In this document: in pieces, positions 27,634 through 36,707 of the stretch | How the letters are laid out: every line of letters begins with the position of its first letter | Position numbering within the stretch: the first letter of the stretch is position 1 | Assembly (NCBI RefSeq): GCF_030931715.1 | Contig: NZ_CP133261.1 | Span: forward strand, 682,001 to 746,000 | Direction of reading: 5' to 3' | DNA: 64,000 nt | From: Tissierella sp. MB52-C2 | Lineage (GTDB): Bacteria; Bacillota; Clostridia; Tissierellales; Tissierellaceae | Program-made: the position numbers and the translations under genes | The notes under the pieces: model-generated | What the model was told of the DNA's origin: nothing | What the model saw: only the letters and a program-made list of their open reading frames with translations | The model's database searches: none

Positions 27634-30600
27634 ATGAAATATAGGTGTAAAGATGTTTTTATGATAAGGACGCCAACCTTACCAATAGACAAGTTTTCAG
27701 AACTATTAATTAAAAACGATATATCAGAGCTTGTTAGTGATGAAAGTATGTATGGCTTTCTTAATGAAAGTTTATTGGTGTCAAGTAAATCTTTGCAGAA
27801 ATCCCTTAATATGAATACAAAAAATAAGAAAAAAGAAAAGGCTTATAATCTCAGTCTATTAAAGTACATAACTAGAGCATCTGCAAGACCAACCCCTTAT
27901 GGATTATTCGCTGGTGTGGCACTGGGAAAATTTATAGATTGTGAAAAAGAGGATCTAATTATTATAGATGAGAGTAAGTGCAAAAGAGATGCGAAAGTGG
28001 ATACTTATTGGATATGTCACCTAATACATGAATTAGAAAAAAAATGCGAAGTACTATCGAAATTACGATTACAATTTAATACTATCTGCTATAGATATGG
28101 AGATCGGATGAAGAATCCATATTTTTCAAATCACGGAAGCATTGATAATCTTAAAAATTATGTGGAAGAAAATAATATAAAATATTCTCCACTAATTGAT
28201 ATTATAAAAGAAAATTCAAAATCTTTTATAGCCTATAAAGAACTAAAGTCTAAGATATGTGAGAACTATGAAGGAGTACCAGAGCATATTATAGATAATA
28301 CACTTGCCATGTTAGTAGAAAACGAGTATCTGTTAACGGATTTAAGGCTACCTGCCTATTGTAACGATAGCTTAGAACATGTTATTCAGAAGCTAGAAAG
28401 TAATAAAGAAATAGAAGATTTAACAAACAATCTAAAGAAGTTGAAAAGATTAATAGACGTATATAATAAAAGTACAGCACCTGTAGAAGATGTTGAGATT
28501 ATAGAAAATATATATGAAATAATGGAAAAACTACATACAACTAAAGATTATATGGAAGTTAATCGGGGGTTAGTTTTAGAAAAAAATAATTTACCTATGT
28601 CCTTAAAAAAGAAGATTGAAAATTTCGCCAATACATTTTGTGATATTTATTTGGAAAGTGAACATTATCCAAAACTTGATAAATTCATAAGTGAATTTTC
28701 TGAACAGTATGGGTTGAATGTAGAATTACCATTAAAAGAAATTATTGATCCTAATGGATTTGATGGATTATCTTTAATAGAGTCCAAGCCAGTATCGATT
28801 AGGGAAAGGGAGAGAAAAATTAGGAAGGTTATAGATAATAAGATTATATCTGCTTTAATGAATAATCAAGAGGACGTAATGCTAACCAAAGATGACTTTG
28901 CAAAAACTATAGATAAATATGCAAAAACAAAAGCCCCTAAATCATTTGATATAAATTTTTTTATAACAAAGGTAGGGGATGAATATAATATAGTAGCGGG
29001 ACCGAACAAAGGTTCATCGAAAGCTGGAAGTATGTTTCAGAGATTTGCAAATCTCTTTGATAGGAATCTTTTAAAAGAATATAATGAAATTTATAGAGAG
29101 GAAATTAATATTTCTGAAGATGAGTACATTTTAGTAGAATCAAGAGAGCTAAATATTTCTGGCAGATCAAACAATGTAACAAATAGATTCAAGAATCATA
29201 GCTATTATATTCCAATAGCTTTGACAGATGAAGATACTTCTAATCAAATTACAGTGGAAGACTTACTCATTGGATTATCTCAAGATAGAAAATTATATAT
29301 AAAGTCAAAGAGTGAAAATAGAATATGTAAAATAGTTGAGGATAACATGTTAAATTCAGCTGCAAATAGTAAAATGTTAGGATTCTTAAAAGAAATCTCA
29401 AATAAATATGAGGATAAGTTTATTGATAGGTTATATATGTTATATGATAATAAATATGTCTATACTCCTAGAATCAATTTTGAAGGAATCATAATAGAAC
29501 CAAGAAAATGGATATTAACATATGAAATGCTAGAGTTAGACACTTTTGAAGCATTTAAAATGAGTTTTCAAAAGCACATACATCAGTATCACATAGATAA
29601 ATTGATTTATCTATGCGAATATGATAACAGATTGATTCTTGATTTGGAAAGAGAAGAATCTATGGATATATTATATTCTTCAGCTAAAAAAAATAAAAAA
29701 TTAGAATTATGTGAGTTAGAAGATGGACTATTTAATGGAAGTATTGTGAAGGATAAAAAGGAAAGAAGTTATGTTTCTGAAATGGTATTTTCTTTTATAT
29801 TAAATAATGAAAAAAATGATATGGTTAAACAAAACATAGAAAATTATGTAAAAGACAATTTGATTTTACATAATAAAAATAGAATATTTCCACCATTTAA
29901 AGATGGGTGGATATATATAAAATTATACGGAATTGGAAATAGAGAAGATGAGGTGCTTAAAAATATACCTAATATATTAGAAGTTTTGGAAACTCCAAAA
30001 TTCTTCTATCTAAGATACTTTGATAAGGAAGGAAAACATCTAAGGATTCGATTTAAATTTAGTGATGAAAAAAAAGCTATAGAAAAGATGCAATCCTTAA
30101 ATACTTGGTTACTAGAGCTTCAAGAGAAAACTTTAATTAATAGATGGATTTTTGATGTTTATCAAAGAGAGATTAATAGATATGGGGGTACAGAATTAAT
30201 AGAAGAAGTTGAAAACCTGTTTTATAAAGACAGTACTTTTACTATCCATATCTTAAGTTTATTTGATATAGAACAAGAAAGTGAATTAGAAAAAGCTTAC
30301 ATAGTAGGACTAGGTACAATGCTAAAGAGATTAACAAAGAGTGAAGTAGATATGTTTGAAATCCTAGATATTAATGCTTATCCTAAAGTATATAGAGAAG
30401 AATTTAAAAAAAATAGGCAGAAGTATATGGATATAGTAGAAAATATATTAACTAATGAGATTGAATCTATTGACTATAGGATAGTAGAAATAAGAGATAG
30501 TATATTAGCAAGGGGAGAAGCACTCAAAAATTTTGAAGAAAAACTATCGAAAGCAGTAAATAATAAAAGAAATACCAATAGCAGAAAAGATATTATCTTA

Positions 30601-30738
30601 TCTCTAGTGCATATGTATTGTAATAGATTAACTGGAATAAGAGGATATGAAGAAAAATACTTAGCTATAATAAGACATGCATTATACCATCATATAGAAA
30701 AAGAGAAGCATATGAGACAAGTTTATAATAATATATAA
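27634..30738 (+). CDS. lanB: Class I lanthipeptide dehydratase LanB (full length)
   Basis: The 1034-residue protein combines the tRNA-dependent glutamylation domain and the C-terminal elimination domain in one chain, as in NisB. It uses glutamyl-tRNA to dehydrate Ser/Thr in the precursor peptide. Visible: N-terminal KDVFMIRTPTLPIDKF, the conserved tRNA-Glu site motif TRASARPTPYGLFAGVA (about 80-96), and the SpaB_C/elimination domain from about residue 757 (GWIYIKLYG; FFYLRYFDKEGKHLRIRFKF). The C-terminal LVHMYCNRLTGIRGYEEKYL is conserved. Ribosome site AGAGGTG. It is followed by the precursor gene and, further on, LanC and LanT. Confidence 0.93.
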   Translation: MKYRCKDVFMIRTPTLPIDKFSELLIKNDISELVSDESMYGFLNESLLVSSKSLQKSLNMNTKNKKKEKAYNLSLLKYITRASARPTPYGLFAGVALGKFIDCEKEDLIIIDESKCKRDAKVDTYWICHLIHELEKKCEVLSKLRLQFNTICYRYGDRMKNPYFSNHGSIDNLKNYVEENNIKYSPLIDIIKENSKSFIAYKELKSKICENYEGVPEHIIDNTLAMLVENEYLLTDLRLPAYCNDSLEHVIQKLESNKEIEDLTNNLKKLKRLIDVYNKSTAPVEDVEIIENIYEIMEKLHTTKDYMEVNRGLVLEKNNLPMSLKKKIENFANTFCDIYLESEHYPKLDKFISEFSEQYGLNVELPLKEIIDPNGFDGLSLIESKPVSIRERERKIRKVIDNKIISALMNNQEDVMLTKDDFAKTIDKYAKTKAPKSFDINFFITKVGDEYNIVAGPNKGSSKAGSMFQRFANLFDRNLLKEYNEIYREEINISEDEYILVESRELNISGRSNNVTNRFKNHSYYIPIALTDEDTSNQITVEDLLIGLSQDRKLYIKSKSENRICKIVEDNMLNSAANSKMLGFLKEISNKYEDKFIDRLYMLYDNKYVYTPRINFEGIIIEPRKWILTYEMLELDTFEAFKMSFQKHIHQYHIDKLIYLCEYDNRLILDLEREESMDILYSSAKKNKKLELCELEDGLFNGSIVKDKKERSYVSEMVFSFILNNEKNDMVKQNIENYVKDNLILHNKNRIFPPFKDGWIYIKLYGIGNREDEVLKNIPNILEVLETPKFFYLRYFDKEGKHLRIRFKFSDEKKAIEKMQSLNTWLLELQEKTLINRWIFDVYQREINRYGGTELIEEVENLFYKDSTFTIHILSLFDIEQESELEKAYIVGLGTMLKRLTKSEVDMFEILDINAYPKVYREEFKKNRQKYMDIVENILTNEIESIDYRIVEIRDSILARGEALKNFEEKLSKAVNNKRNTNSRKDIILSLVHMYCNRLTGIRGYEEKYLAIIRHALYHHIEKEKHMRQVYNNI

Positions 30739-30755
30739 ATATTTTATAAATAGAA

Positions 30756-30772
30756 ATTAATTTTTGGGACTT
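30756..30772. repeat. Left arm of a 17-bp perfect inverted repeat flanking lanA
   Basis: ATTAATTTTTGGGACTT, whose exact reverse complement occurs at 31133-31149. The two arms bracket the precursor gene completely. No other copy was noticed in the window. Confidence 0.8.
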
Positions 30773-30844
30773 GTAGTGATGAATTTGTTTGGTTGAAAAT
30801 AAATAAGTTGGAAAGAGAAATAAAAATTATTTGGGGGTTATATA

Positions 30845-31093
30845 ATGGGTAATTTTAATGATTTTGATTTAGAGCTTAAGCAAATAAAAAACAGGAGTGG
30901 AGATATTACAGCTGCAGCTACTGAAGGATTTATATGTGACTATATTAAAAGTAAGATAGTTGATGTTAGTATAGAAACACTTATTAAAACTTATACAGAG
31001 TGTACTGAGGGATGCCCTACTCCTTCAATAGATTATGAACATCGTTCTTGTCGTGGTCCATTAAATGATGGAACAATACAAATTAATTGTTAA
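30845..31093 (+). CDS. lanA: Class I lanthipeptide precursor peptide LanA
   Basis: This 82-residue peptide sits directly after lanB. A leader-like part contains DFDLELKQI (residues 6-14), a variant of the FNLD box read by LanB and LanC. The C-terminal part is rich in Cys and Ser/Thr: T49-x3-C53-T54-x2-C57 has the same spacing as rings A and B of nisin (S-x3-C-T-x2-C, sequence CTEGC versus CTPGC). Further Cys occur at 69 and the last residue, 82 (T77-x4-C82). Another Cys at 31 probably lies in the leader. The core likely begins near residue 46-48, but no cleavage motif is clear. The ribosome site GGGGG is 9 bases before the ATG. Confidence 0.85.
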   Translation: MGNFNDFDLELKQIKNRSGDITAAATEGFICDYIKSKIVDVSIETLIKTYTECTEGCPTPSIDYEHRSCRGPLNDGTIQINC

Positions 31094-31132
31094 TAGCCAA
31101 ATGTAATTTTAAAAAAGCAAAATAGACTAATA

Positions 31133-31149
31133 AAGTCCCAAAAATTAAT
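31133..31149. repeat. Right arm of a 17-bp perfect inverted repeat flanking lanA
   Basis: AAGTCCCAAAAATTAAT, the exact reverse complement of 30756-30772, 40 bases after the lanA stop. Possible roles: invertible segment ends, remnant of a small transposable element, or a long-range RNA stem enclosing the lanA transcript. Confidence 0.8.
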
Positions 31150-31188
31150 ATATAATGTATAATTTCACATCAAAAGAAGGAAAAGTCT

Positions 31189-31401
31189 ATGGAAGAAACA
31201 GATAGAAATGAAATTTTTATAAAAGTAAGTAATATAGAAAAATTAATTCTCATAGATATTTTTGTTCAACTTATATTTGTAGTATTTCTAATTGATCCAA
31301 TAGTCAATATATCACACAAATATGAATATTTAAGTAAATGTGGTACCTTAGAGATTGATATAATAATCATAAGCTCTATGTACACGTTACCTATAGTCTA
31401 A
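31189..31401 (+). pseudogene. Truncated duplicate of the CPBP gene that follows
   Basis: The 70-residue product aligns along its whole length with the first 72 residues of the next gene. MEETDRNEIF matches MEEINKSEIS; LILIDIFVQLIFVVFLID matches FIIINFLVELIFTIFIND; YLSKCGTLEIDI matches PLSKSDPIEIDM. It stops before the protease motifs. It therefore looks like the remnant of a tandem duplication in which the catalytic part was lost. It retains a ribosome site, so a short membrane peptide may still be made. Confidence 0.7.
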
Positions 31402-31420
31402 AGAGAGGTAGAGATAAGAC

Positions 31421-32356
31421 ATGGAAGAAATAAATAAAAGTGAAATTTCTGAAATTGCAAGAAAAATGGGAAAGTTTATTATTATCAATTTTTTAGTTGA
31501 ACTCATTTTTACAATATTTATAAATGATTATTTAGCAAATTTATTACATAGTTATGGTCCATTAAGTAAAAGTGACCCTATTGAAATTGATATGTTGGTT
31601 AGAAGCTCTACACATGGATTAAATTCAATAATTGTTGGAATATTTATTTTTAAACCCAATATTAAAGATATATTTTCAAATAAAAATCAAATCTATAAAT
31701 TAAGTTTAAAGTTAAAAACAAAGTTAACAATATTTTTTATTAGTATGGCACTATTATCTACAATACCAAGTAGTTTTATAATGGTTACTTATACTAAACT
31801 GGATATACCTATGCCTGAAACAGCAGTTATTTTATCAATTTTTGCAATATTTACAACACCATTTATTGAAGAAATTTTAAATAGGGGAATTATACTAAAT
31901 CAATTAAAAGGTATTGGTTATTTATTTTCCATTATAATTTCATCAGTATATTTTGGATCGATACATGGAATCGGATTTTTTCATGCATTTATTATAGGCT
32001 TAATACTTGGAGCTGCTTGTATTTTAACAGGGAATATAAGATGGCCAATTATTATCCATTTAATATATAATTTGACATTGCCATTAATTGAAGAGGTATT
32101 TTTACGGTTATTCCCAAATGTGAGCTACAGAGTTGGAAAGTTAATTATAGCAATTATACTACTTTTAATCTTTTTAGTGATCAGCAGAAGAGATAAAGAA
32201 ATTAAGAAAATTAATATAAGGATAAATATAAAAGATATAGTTTCTGAATTTAAAAAAGATAAAGAAAAATATTTAACTTTTATTACTGAACCAATAATTA
32301 CAGTTATTATTATGAGCTGGATTTTTATTCAGCTAATTTCAGTGCTTGTGATGTGA
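31421..32356 (+). CDS. CPBP family intramembrane protein in the lanthipeptide cluster
   Basis: This 311-residue membrane protein has the motifs EEILNRG (EExxxR), FGSIHGIGFFHA (FxxxH) and a late His in WPIIIHLIYN, typical of CAAX-protease-like CPBP proteins. It is larger than the copies at 26.2 and 43.5 kb owing to extra N- and C-terminal membrane segments. Inside a lanA-lanC interval it is a candidate for immunity or leader removal, since no subtilisin-like LanP is present. Ribosome site AGAGAGGTAGAGAT is moderate. Confidence 0.83.
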   Translation: MEEINKSEISEIARKMGKFIIINFLVELIFTIFINDYLANLLHSYGPLSKSDPIEIDMLVRSSTHGLNSIIVGIFIFKPNIKDIFSNKNQIYKLSLKLKTKLTIFFISMALLSTIPSSFIMVTYTKLDIPMPETAVILSIFAIFTTPFIEEILNRGIILNQLKGIGYLFSIIISSVYFGSIHGIGFFHAFIIGLILGAACILTGNIRWPIIIHLIYNLTLPLIEEVFLRLFPNVSYRVGKLIIAIILLLIFLVISRRDKEIKKINIRINIKDIVSEFKKDKEKYLTFITEPIITVIIMSWIFIQLISVLVM

Positions 32357-32396
32357 TTATAATAGGTTAAACAGAAGGAGGATGAAGTTATAATAT

Positions 32397-33119
32397 ATGG
32401 AAATGAAAAAAATAGTGTCAATAGTGGGAAGTAATAATAAAAATTCAGTCACTAATTTAGTTATGTTTGAACTATTGAATAATATAAAAAGTCAAAATGA
32501 AAGTTATGAGTATGAAATTATATGTTTAAGCGACTATAATATAAAATATTGTGAAGGATGTGAAGTCTGTTTTAAACAAGGATTTTGTCCAATTGATAAA
32601 AAAGATGATTTTGCAATAATTAGAAAAAAGTTAAAGGAAGCAAATATAATTTTTTTTGCAAGTCCAGTCTATGTACATAATGTTTCTGGTATAATGAAGA
32701 CGTTTTTTGATAGATTTGCAGTTTCTTGTCATTTATTAAATTTTGCAGGTAAACTGGGCTTTACGCTTACAACAACTTATAGCAATGGTCAAGAAAAAGT
32801 TAAATTATATTTAAAAGATCTACAAAATTCTATAGGAGTTAAGAACTTAAATAATTATGTATTTTCTAGGGCTACGGACTCAATTGATGAATTTATAGAG
32901 ACTAATACTAAAATTTTTTTTAAAGAAATAGAACTGAACTATGGATATACAGATAGATACTTAGAAAAAAAATTTAACCAATTTAAATATATGTATGGTC
33001 AAATAGATAGAAAAAATTTGTCTATAAATGAGATAAATATCTATGAATGGGAATATTGGAATCAAAAATGGATTAAAGAATGTAGATCTTTCCAAGAATT
33101 TGCTGTAAAAAACAAATAG
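32397..33119 (+). CDS. NADPH-dependent FMN reductase / flavodoxin-like oxidoreductase
   Basis: The 240-residue protein has a flavodoxin fold start (IVSIVGSNNKNSVTNLVMFE), a CEGCEVCFKQGFCPIDKKDD cysteine segment typical of iron-sulfur-flavoprotein relatives, and FASPVYVHNVSGIMKTFFDR for FMN binding. It is embedded between the CPBP gene and LanC, so a tailoring redox role on the lanthipeptide is possible, for instance reduction of a dehydro residue or of thiols; this is inference. AGGAGG is 15 bases upstream of ATG 32397, rather far; the next ATG, two codons later, is also possible. Confidence 0.82.
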   Translation: MEMKKIVSIVGSNNKNSVTNLVMFELLNNIKSQNESYEYEIICLSDYNIKYCEGCEVCFKQGFCPIDKKDDFAIIRKKLKEANIIFFASPVYVHNVSGIMKTFFDRFAVSCHLLNFAGKLGFTLTTTYSNGQEKVKLYLKDLQNSIGVKNLNNYVFSRATDSIDEFIETNTKIFFKEIELNYGYTDRYLEKKFNQFKYMYGQIDRKNLSINEINIYEWEYWNQKWIKECRSFQEFAVKNK

Positions 33120-33162
33120 GTTAAATAGTAAATTATGCGAATTAAACAGGAGGCAATGAAAT

Positions 33163-34476
33163 ATGAAATATAATTGGAATTACGTAAGTCTATCTGATGA
33201 TATAAAGAGAAAGATAGAAAAGTTTATTAGAAATATATACTCATATATAGAGAATGAATATAACCAAGAAGTTTTAAATCCTATTTATTATAGGGATGTA
33301 ATCTTGTTAATTTCAGAAGGATTTCCCATATTAAAAGATAAAGAAAAATGGGAAAAAATTGGTTATGATATATGTAAAGCGATAAAACAAGATTTAGAAA
33401 ATTATGGTGTTATGGAAAATGATATTGGGATGATTGAAAGTTTTGGATACACATGTTTTGTAGTATCCCAATACAGCAAAAAAACAGGAAACCTAACAAT
33501 GTTTTCTAATGGCTTAAATAAACTATTCCTTGATTTTCTGGTAGATAAGGCAGAAGTATTTAAAGCGGATTCCAAAGTTACAATGAGAAGATATGATGTT
33601 ATTTCTGGACTTTCAGGAAGTCTTTATTATCTTTTGGATTTCTCTTGGAATGAAGATGAAATAAAAAAAATAGGGGGTGTTATTTCTTATTTAGTTAGTC
33701 TAACTAAACTTTATAATTATAAAGGGAATTCTGTGATGAAGTTTCATATAACTAGAGACAATCAATTTAGAGATGATGAGAAAGAAAGATTTACTAATGG
33801 AAACTTTAATTTTGGAATCTCTCATGGAATAATGGGCCCTCTTGTTGCGTTGTCTAAGGCATTTAGTCTTGGATATAAGGTAGACGGATTAAAAGAATCA
33901 ATAGTAGAGTTAGCTGAACTATATGAGAGATTTAAAGTATATAAAGACAATATTTCATTATGGCCTTCACAGCTATCATTCGAGCAATATTTAATAGGAA
34001 AATGCGAAGAGGAACATTGTCACTTAGCTTCCAGCTGGTGCTATGGAAATATAAGTATAGCAAGAGGACTACAAAAAGTCTCTAAAAATATGGGCTGGGC
34101 TGAAAAAGAAAAGTTATATAAAAATGACTTAATTAATATAATCAATCAGCCAAGTCAAAATTATAATCTATACAGTCCAGCGCTTTGCCATGGCTATTCA
34201 AGTATCTTAGCTATAAGAACTTCTTCATATATAGGTGATAGAGATTATAGATATATAGATAATATTGAAGAAAATATTAATATTATTCTTAGAAGATTTG
34301 AAGAAAATAATAAATACATAGAAGAAAATAAAGAAGTACTTAAAAATAAAGATAATTATATCGAGGGATATATTGAGGATTTATCTTTATTAAGTGGATC
34401 ATTGGGCATTGCGTTAGTTCTATTAAGTGTCATATTAGAAGATATAGGGTACAGTAAACTATTGTTAATTGATTAG
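33163..34476 (+). CDS. lanC: Lanthionine synthetase C-like cyclase LanC
   Basis: The 437-residue alpha-toroid zinc enzyme adds Cys thiols to dehydrated residues to form (methyl)lanthionine rings. The zinc ligands are visible: C293 in SSWCYGN, and C342-H343 in ALCHGYSS. The catalytic-region motif FGISHGIMGPLVALSKAF and the ending LSGSLGIALVLLS are also conserved. Length is normal for class I LanC (NisC about 415). Ribosome site AGGAGG. It works with LanB on the 30.8-kb precursor. Confidence 0.93.
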   Translation: MKYNWNYVSLSDDIKRKIEKFIRNIYSYIENEYNQEVLNPIYYRDVILLISEGFPILKDKEKWEKIGYDICKAIKQDLENYGVMENDIGMIESFGYTCFVVSQYSKKTGNLTMFSNGLNKLFLDFLVDKAEVFKADSKVTMRRYDVISGLSGSLYYLLDFSWNEDEIKKIGGVISYLVSLTKLYNYKGNSVMKFHITRDNQFRDDEKERFTNGNFNFGISHGIMGPLVALSKAFSLGYKVDGLKESIVELAELYERFKVYKDNISLWPSQLSFEQYLIGKCEEEHCHLASSWCYGNISIARGLQKVSKNMGWAEKEKLYKNDLINIINQPSQNYNLYSPALCHGYSSILAIRTSSYIGDRDYRYIDNIEENINIILRRFEENNKYIEENKEVLKNKDNYIEGYIEDLSLLSGSLGIALVLLSVILEDIGYSKLLLID

Positions 34477-34545
34477 AATGATAGATATATACGTGTAGAG
34501 ATTCTATAATGTTATCCTATCATAGAGATTATAAAGGAGGATATT

Positions 34546-36381
34546 ATGAATAAGGAGACATATTCATTTAACTTAAAAGATGCAATAAAATCCTTCAAGT
34601 CATTTCCAAAGGTATTTAGACTACTATGGAGTGTTAGAAAATGTCATCTAATATTAATCACCATGTTTCATATAATAAATGGGATACTCCCTGCGGTTTC
34701 CATACTTGCCACACAATCTTTATTAAACGCCATACAAACAAGCATGGGAGAGAAATTTACCTATGTATTATATCCTTTAATAATATATTTAGTTTTAAAT
34801 TCCTTTGGATATATAATTTCACAATTAAATGCATATCTACAAAGCATATTTAGAATAGATTTAAACTATAAAATGAGTGTAATGATACTAGATAAGGCAA
34901 AAACTCTTAGCCTAAGTGATTTTGAAAATTCAGAAGTCTACGACAAACTAAGAAGGGCGCAAAATGAAGCCATAGAAAGACCCTATGCAGTATTTTCCAT
35001 AGTACTAAGTTTAATAAGCCAATTTTTAGGACTTATATCATCCTTAGCCATACTATTATATTGGAAGCCTTGGGTGATACTTCTAGTGGTTGTTATCCCA
35101 ATTATATCAACAATTTATATGGCTAAAATGGGACATTTGCAATATAAAATAGAGTATGGAAGATCACAAGAAAGAAGAAAATCTTGGTATCTTAATTATC
35201 TAATGACAAATGATATAGCATTTAAGGAAATAAAGATTTATAGACTAGGAGATTATCTTATTGAAGGATATAAGAAACTAAATAAAAAGTTTATTAAACA
35301 GGATAAAAAAATAATCAAAAAAAGAACATTAGCATCATTTATATTTGAGATATTAGATCAAATAGTGGGAGGATTTATACTATACCTAATAGTACAATCT
35401 GCTTATATAGGAGAAATACTATTAGGAAATACAGTTGCGTACATAAGAAGTCTTTCAAATATAAAAGGAAATATGGAAGGGTTACTAGGTTCAATATCAG
35501 CAATGTATCAAAACAACCTATATACAAAACAACTATTTGACTTTTTGGAAATGCCGGTAAAAGAAGAACTATCAATATCAGATAGTATACCAATAGAAGA
35601 AATAAACACAATAGAATTCATAGATGTTAGTTTTAAATACCCTAATAGGCAGGAATATGCTTTAAGGGATATAAGCTTTAAAATAAGAAAAGAAGAAAAC
35701 ATTTCTTTAGTAGGAGAAAATGGTTCAGGAAAGTCTACATTGGTAAAGCTAATATCAGGATTTTATCATGATTATGAGGGAGAAATACTAATTAACGGAG
35801 TATCAATGAAGAAAATAAATAAGGAAGATTTGGGCAATAAGATAGGCATTATATTTCAAGACTTTAATAGATATGAATTAACCTGTAGAGAAAATATAGG
35901 ATTAGGAAATATACATTTAATAGATAATGATATAAAACTACAAGATGCAATAGATAAAGCTTATGCCAAGGAAATGGTTAATAGTCTACCAAAGGGAATA
36001 GATACACAGTTAGGAGTATGGTTTGATGAAGGAGTCCAACTATCGGGTGGACAATGGCAAAGAATAGCATTGTCTCGTGCATTTCTAAGAGATGCAGATT
36101 GTTATATATTAGATGAACCAAGTGCATCCTTAGATCCAGTATCAGAACATGAGATATTTCGAAGAACTTCCGATTTAGCAAAAGATAAGATAAGTATATT
36201 TATATCCCATAGATTATATAACCTAAGAAAGATATCATCCAGGATATTAGTATTAAAGGAAGGTAAGTTAATAGAAGAGGGAACTCATGAAGAATTAATG
36301 AATTTAAATAAACATTATAGATATCTTTATGATTTACAAAATACTATTGATTTAGTAGATGATATTGAATCGATTGCCTGA
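34546..36381 (+). CDS. lanT: ABC exporter (fused permease-ATPase), LanT of class I type
   Basis: The 611-residue half-transporter has about five or six N-terminal membrane helices (residues 30-320), then an ABC domain: Walker A GENGSGKSTLVKLIS, signature LSGGQWQRIALSRAF, Walker B CYILDEPSASLD and H-loop ISHR. There is no N-terminal C39 peptidase, so, as with NisT, it should export the modified precursor with leader attached. Ribosome site AAAGGAGG. Its C-terminus (NLNKHYRYLYDLQNT) is duplicated in a remnant at 44.6 kb. Confidence 0.92.
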   Translation: MNKETYSFNLKDAIKSFKSFPKVFRLLWSVRKCHLILITMFHIINGILPAVSILATQSLLNAIQTSMGEKFTYVLYPLIIYLVLNSFGYIISQLNAYLQSIFRIDLNYKMSVMILDKAKTLSLSDFENSEVYDKLRRAQNEAIERPYAVFSIVLSLISQFLGLISSLAILLYWKPWVILLVVVIPIISTIYMAKMGHLQYKIEYGRSQERRKSWYLNYLMTNDIAFKEIKIYRLGDYLIEGYKKLNKKFIKQDKKIIKKRTLASFIFEILDQIVGGFILYLIVQSAYIGEILLGNTVAYIRSLSNIKGNMEGLLGSISAMYQNNLYTKQLFDFLEMPVKEELSISDSIPIEEINTIEFIDVSFKYPNRQEYALRDISFKIRKEENISLVGENGSGKSTLVKLISGFYHDYEGEILINGVSMKKINKEDLGNKIGIIFQDFNRYELTCRENIGLGNIHLIDNDIKLQDAIDKAYAKEMVNSLPKGIDTQLGVWFDEGVQLSGGQWQRIALSRAFLRDADCYILDEPSASLDPVSEHEIFRRTSDLAKDKISIFISHRLYNLRKISSRILVLKEGKLIEEGTHEELMNLNKHYRYLYDLQNTIDLVDDIESIA

Positions 36382-36439
36382 AATTCCACATGATATAAAA
36401 AATGATTTTAGATAAAGTTGAAGGCATGATGGGAATAGT

Positions 36440-36707
36440 ATGGAAAAAATTAATCAAGAAGATTTTAGAAAATCATATAATAAAGTGGAACTATTGTTTA
36501 TCTTACAAATACTCTTATAATAGGAATTGTAGAAGAAATAGCATAAAGAAGAATTTTATTGGAAAGTTTGCGAAGATATGAGATGCTTTTACTATAGTTA
36601 TTTCTGCACTTATTTTTGATATGACCCATGGATTTCGAGTAATTCATTCATTTATTTTTGGAATATTTACTGGGATTTTATATATAAAATCAGAACAATT
36701 ATCCTAG
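36440..36707 (+). pseudogene. Decayed CPBP intramembrane protease gene
   Basis: From ATG 36440 the frame reads MEKINQEDF... and stops after 28 codons. The same frame-family then resumes: GIVEEIA, a stop at 36544, RRILLESLRRYE, and after a frameshift near 36580, AFTIVISALIFDMTHGFRVI followed by HSFIFGIFTGILYIKSEQLS and a stop at 36707. These match the EExxxR and FxxxH regions of the neighbouring CPBP genes. At least one nonsense codon and one frameshift make it inactive. Confidence 0.75.

Noticed and set aside
34641-34853. Forward 70-residue ORF in another frame within lanT
   Set aside because: It lies wholly inside lanT, has no ribosome site and has low-complexity composition; a shadow frame.
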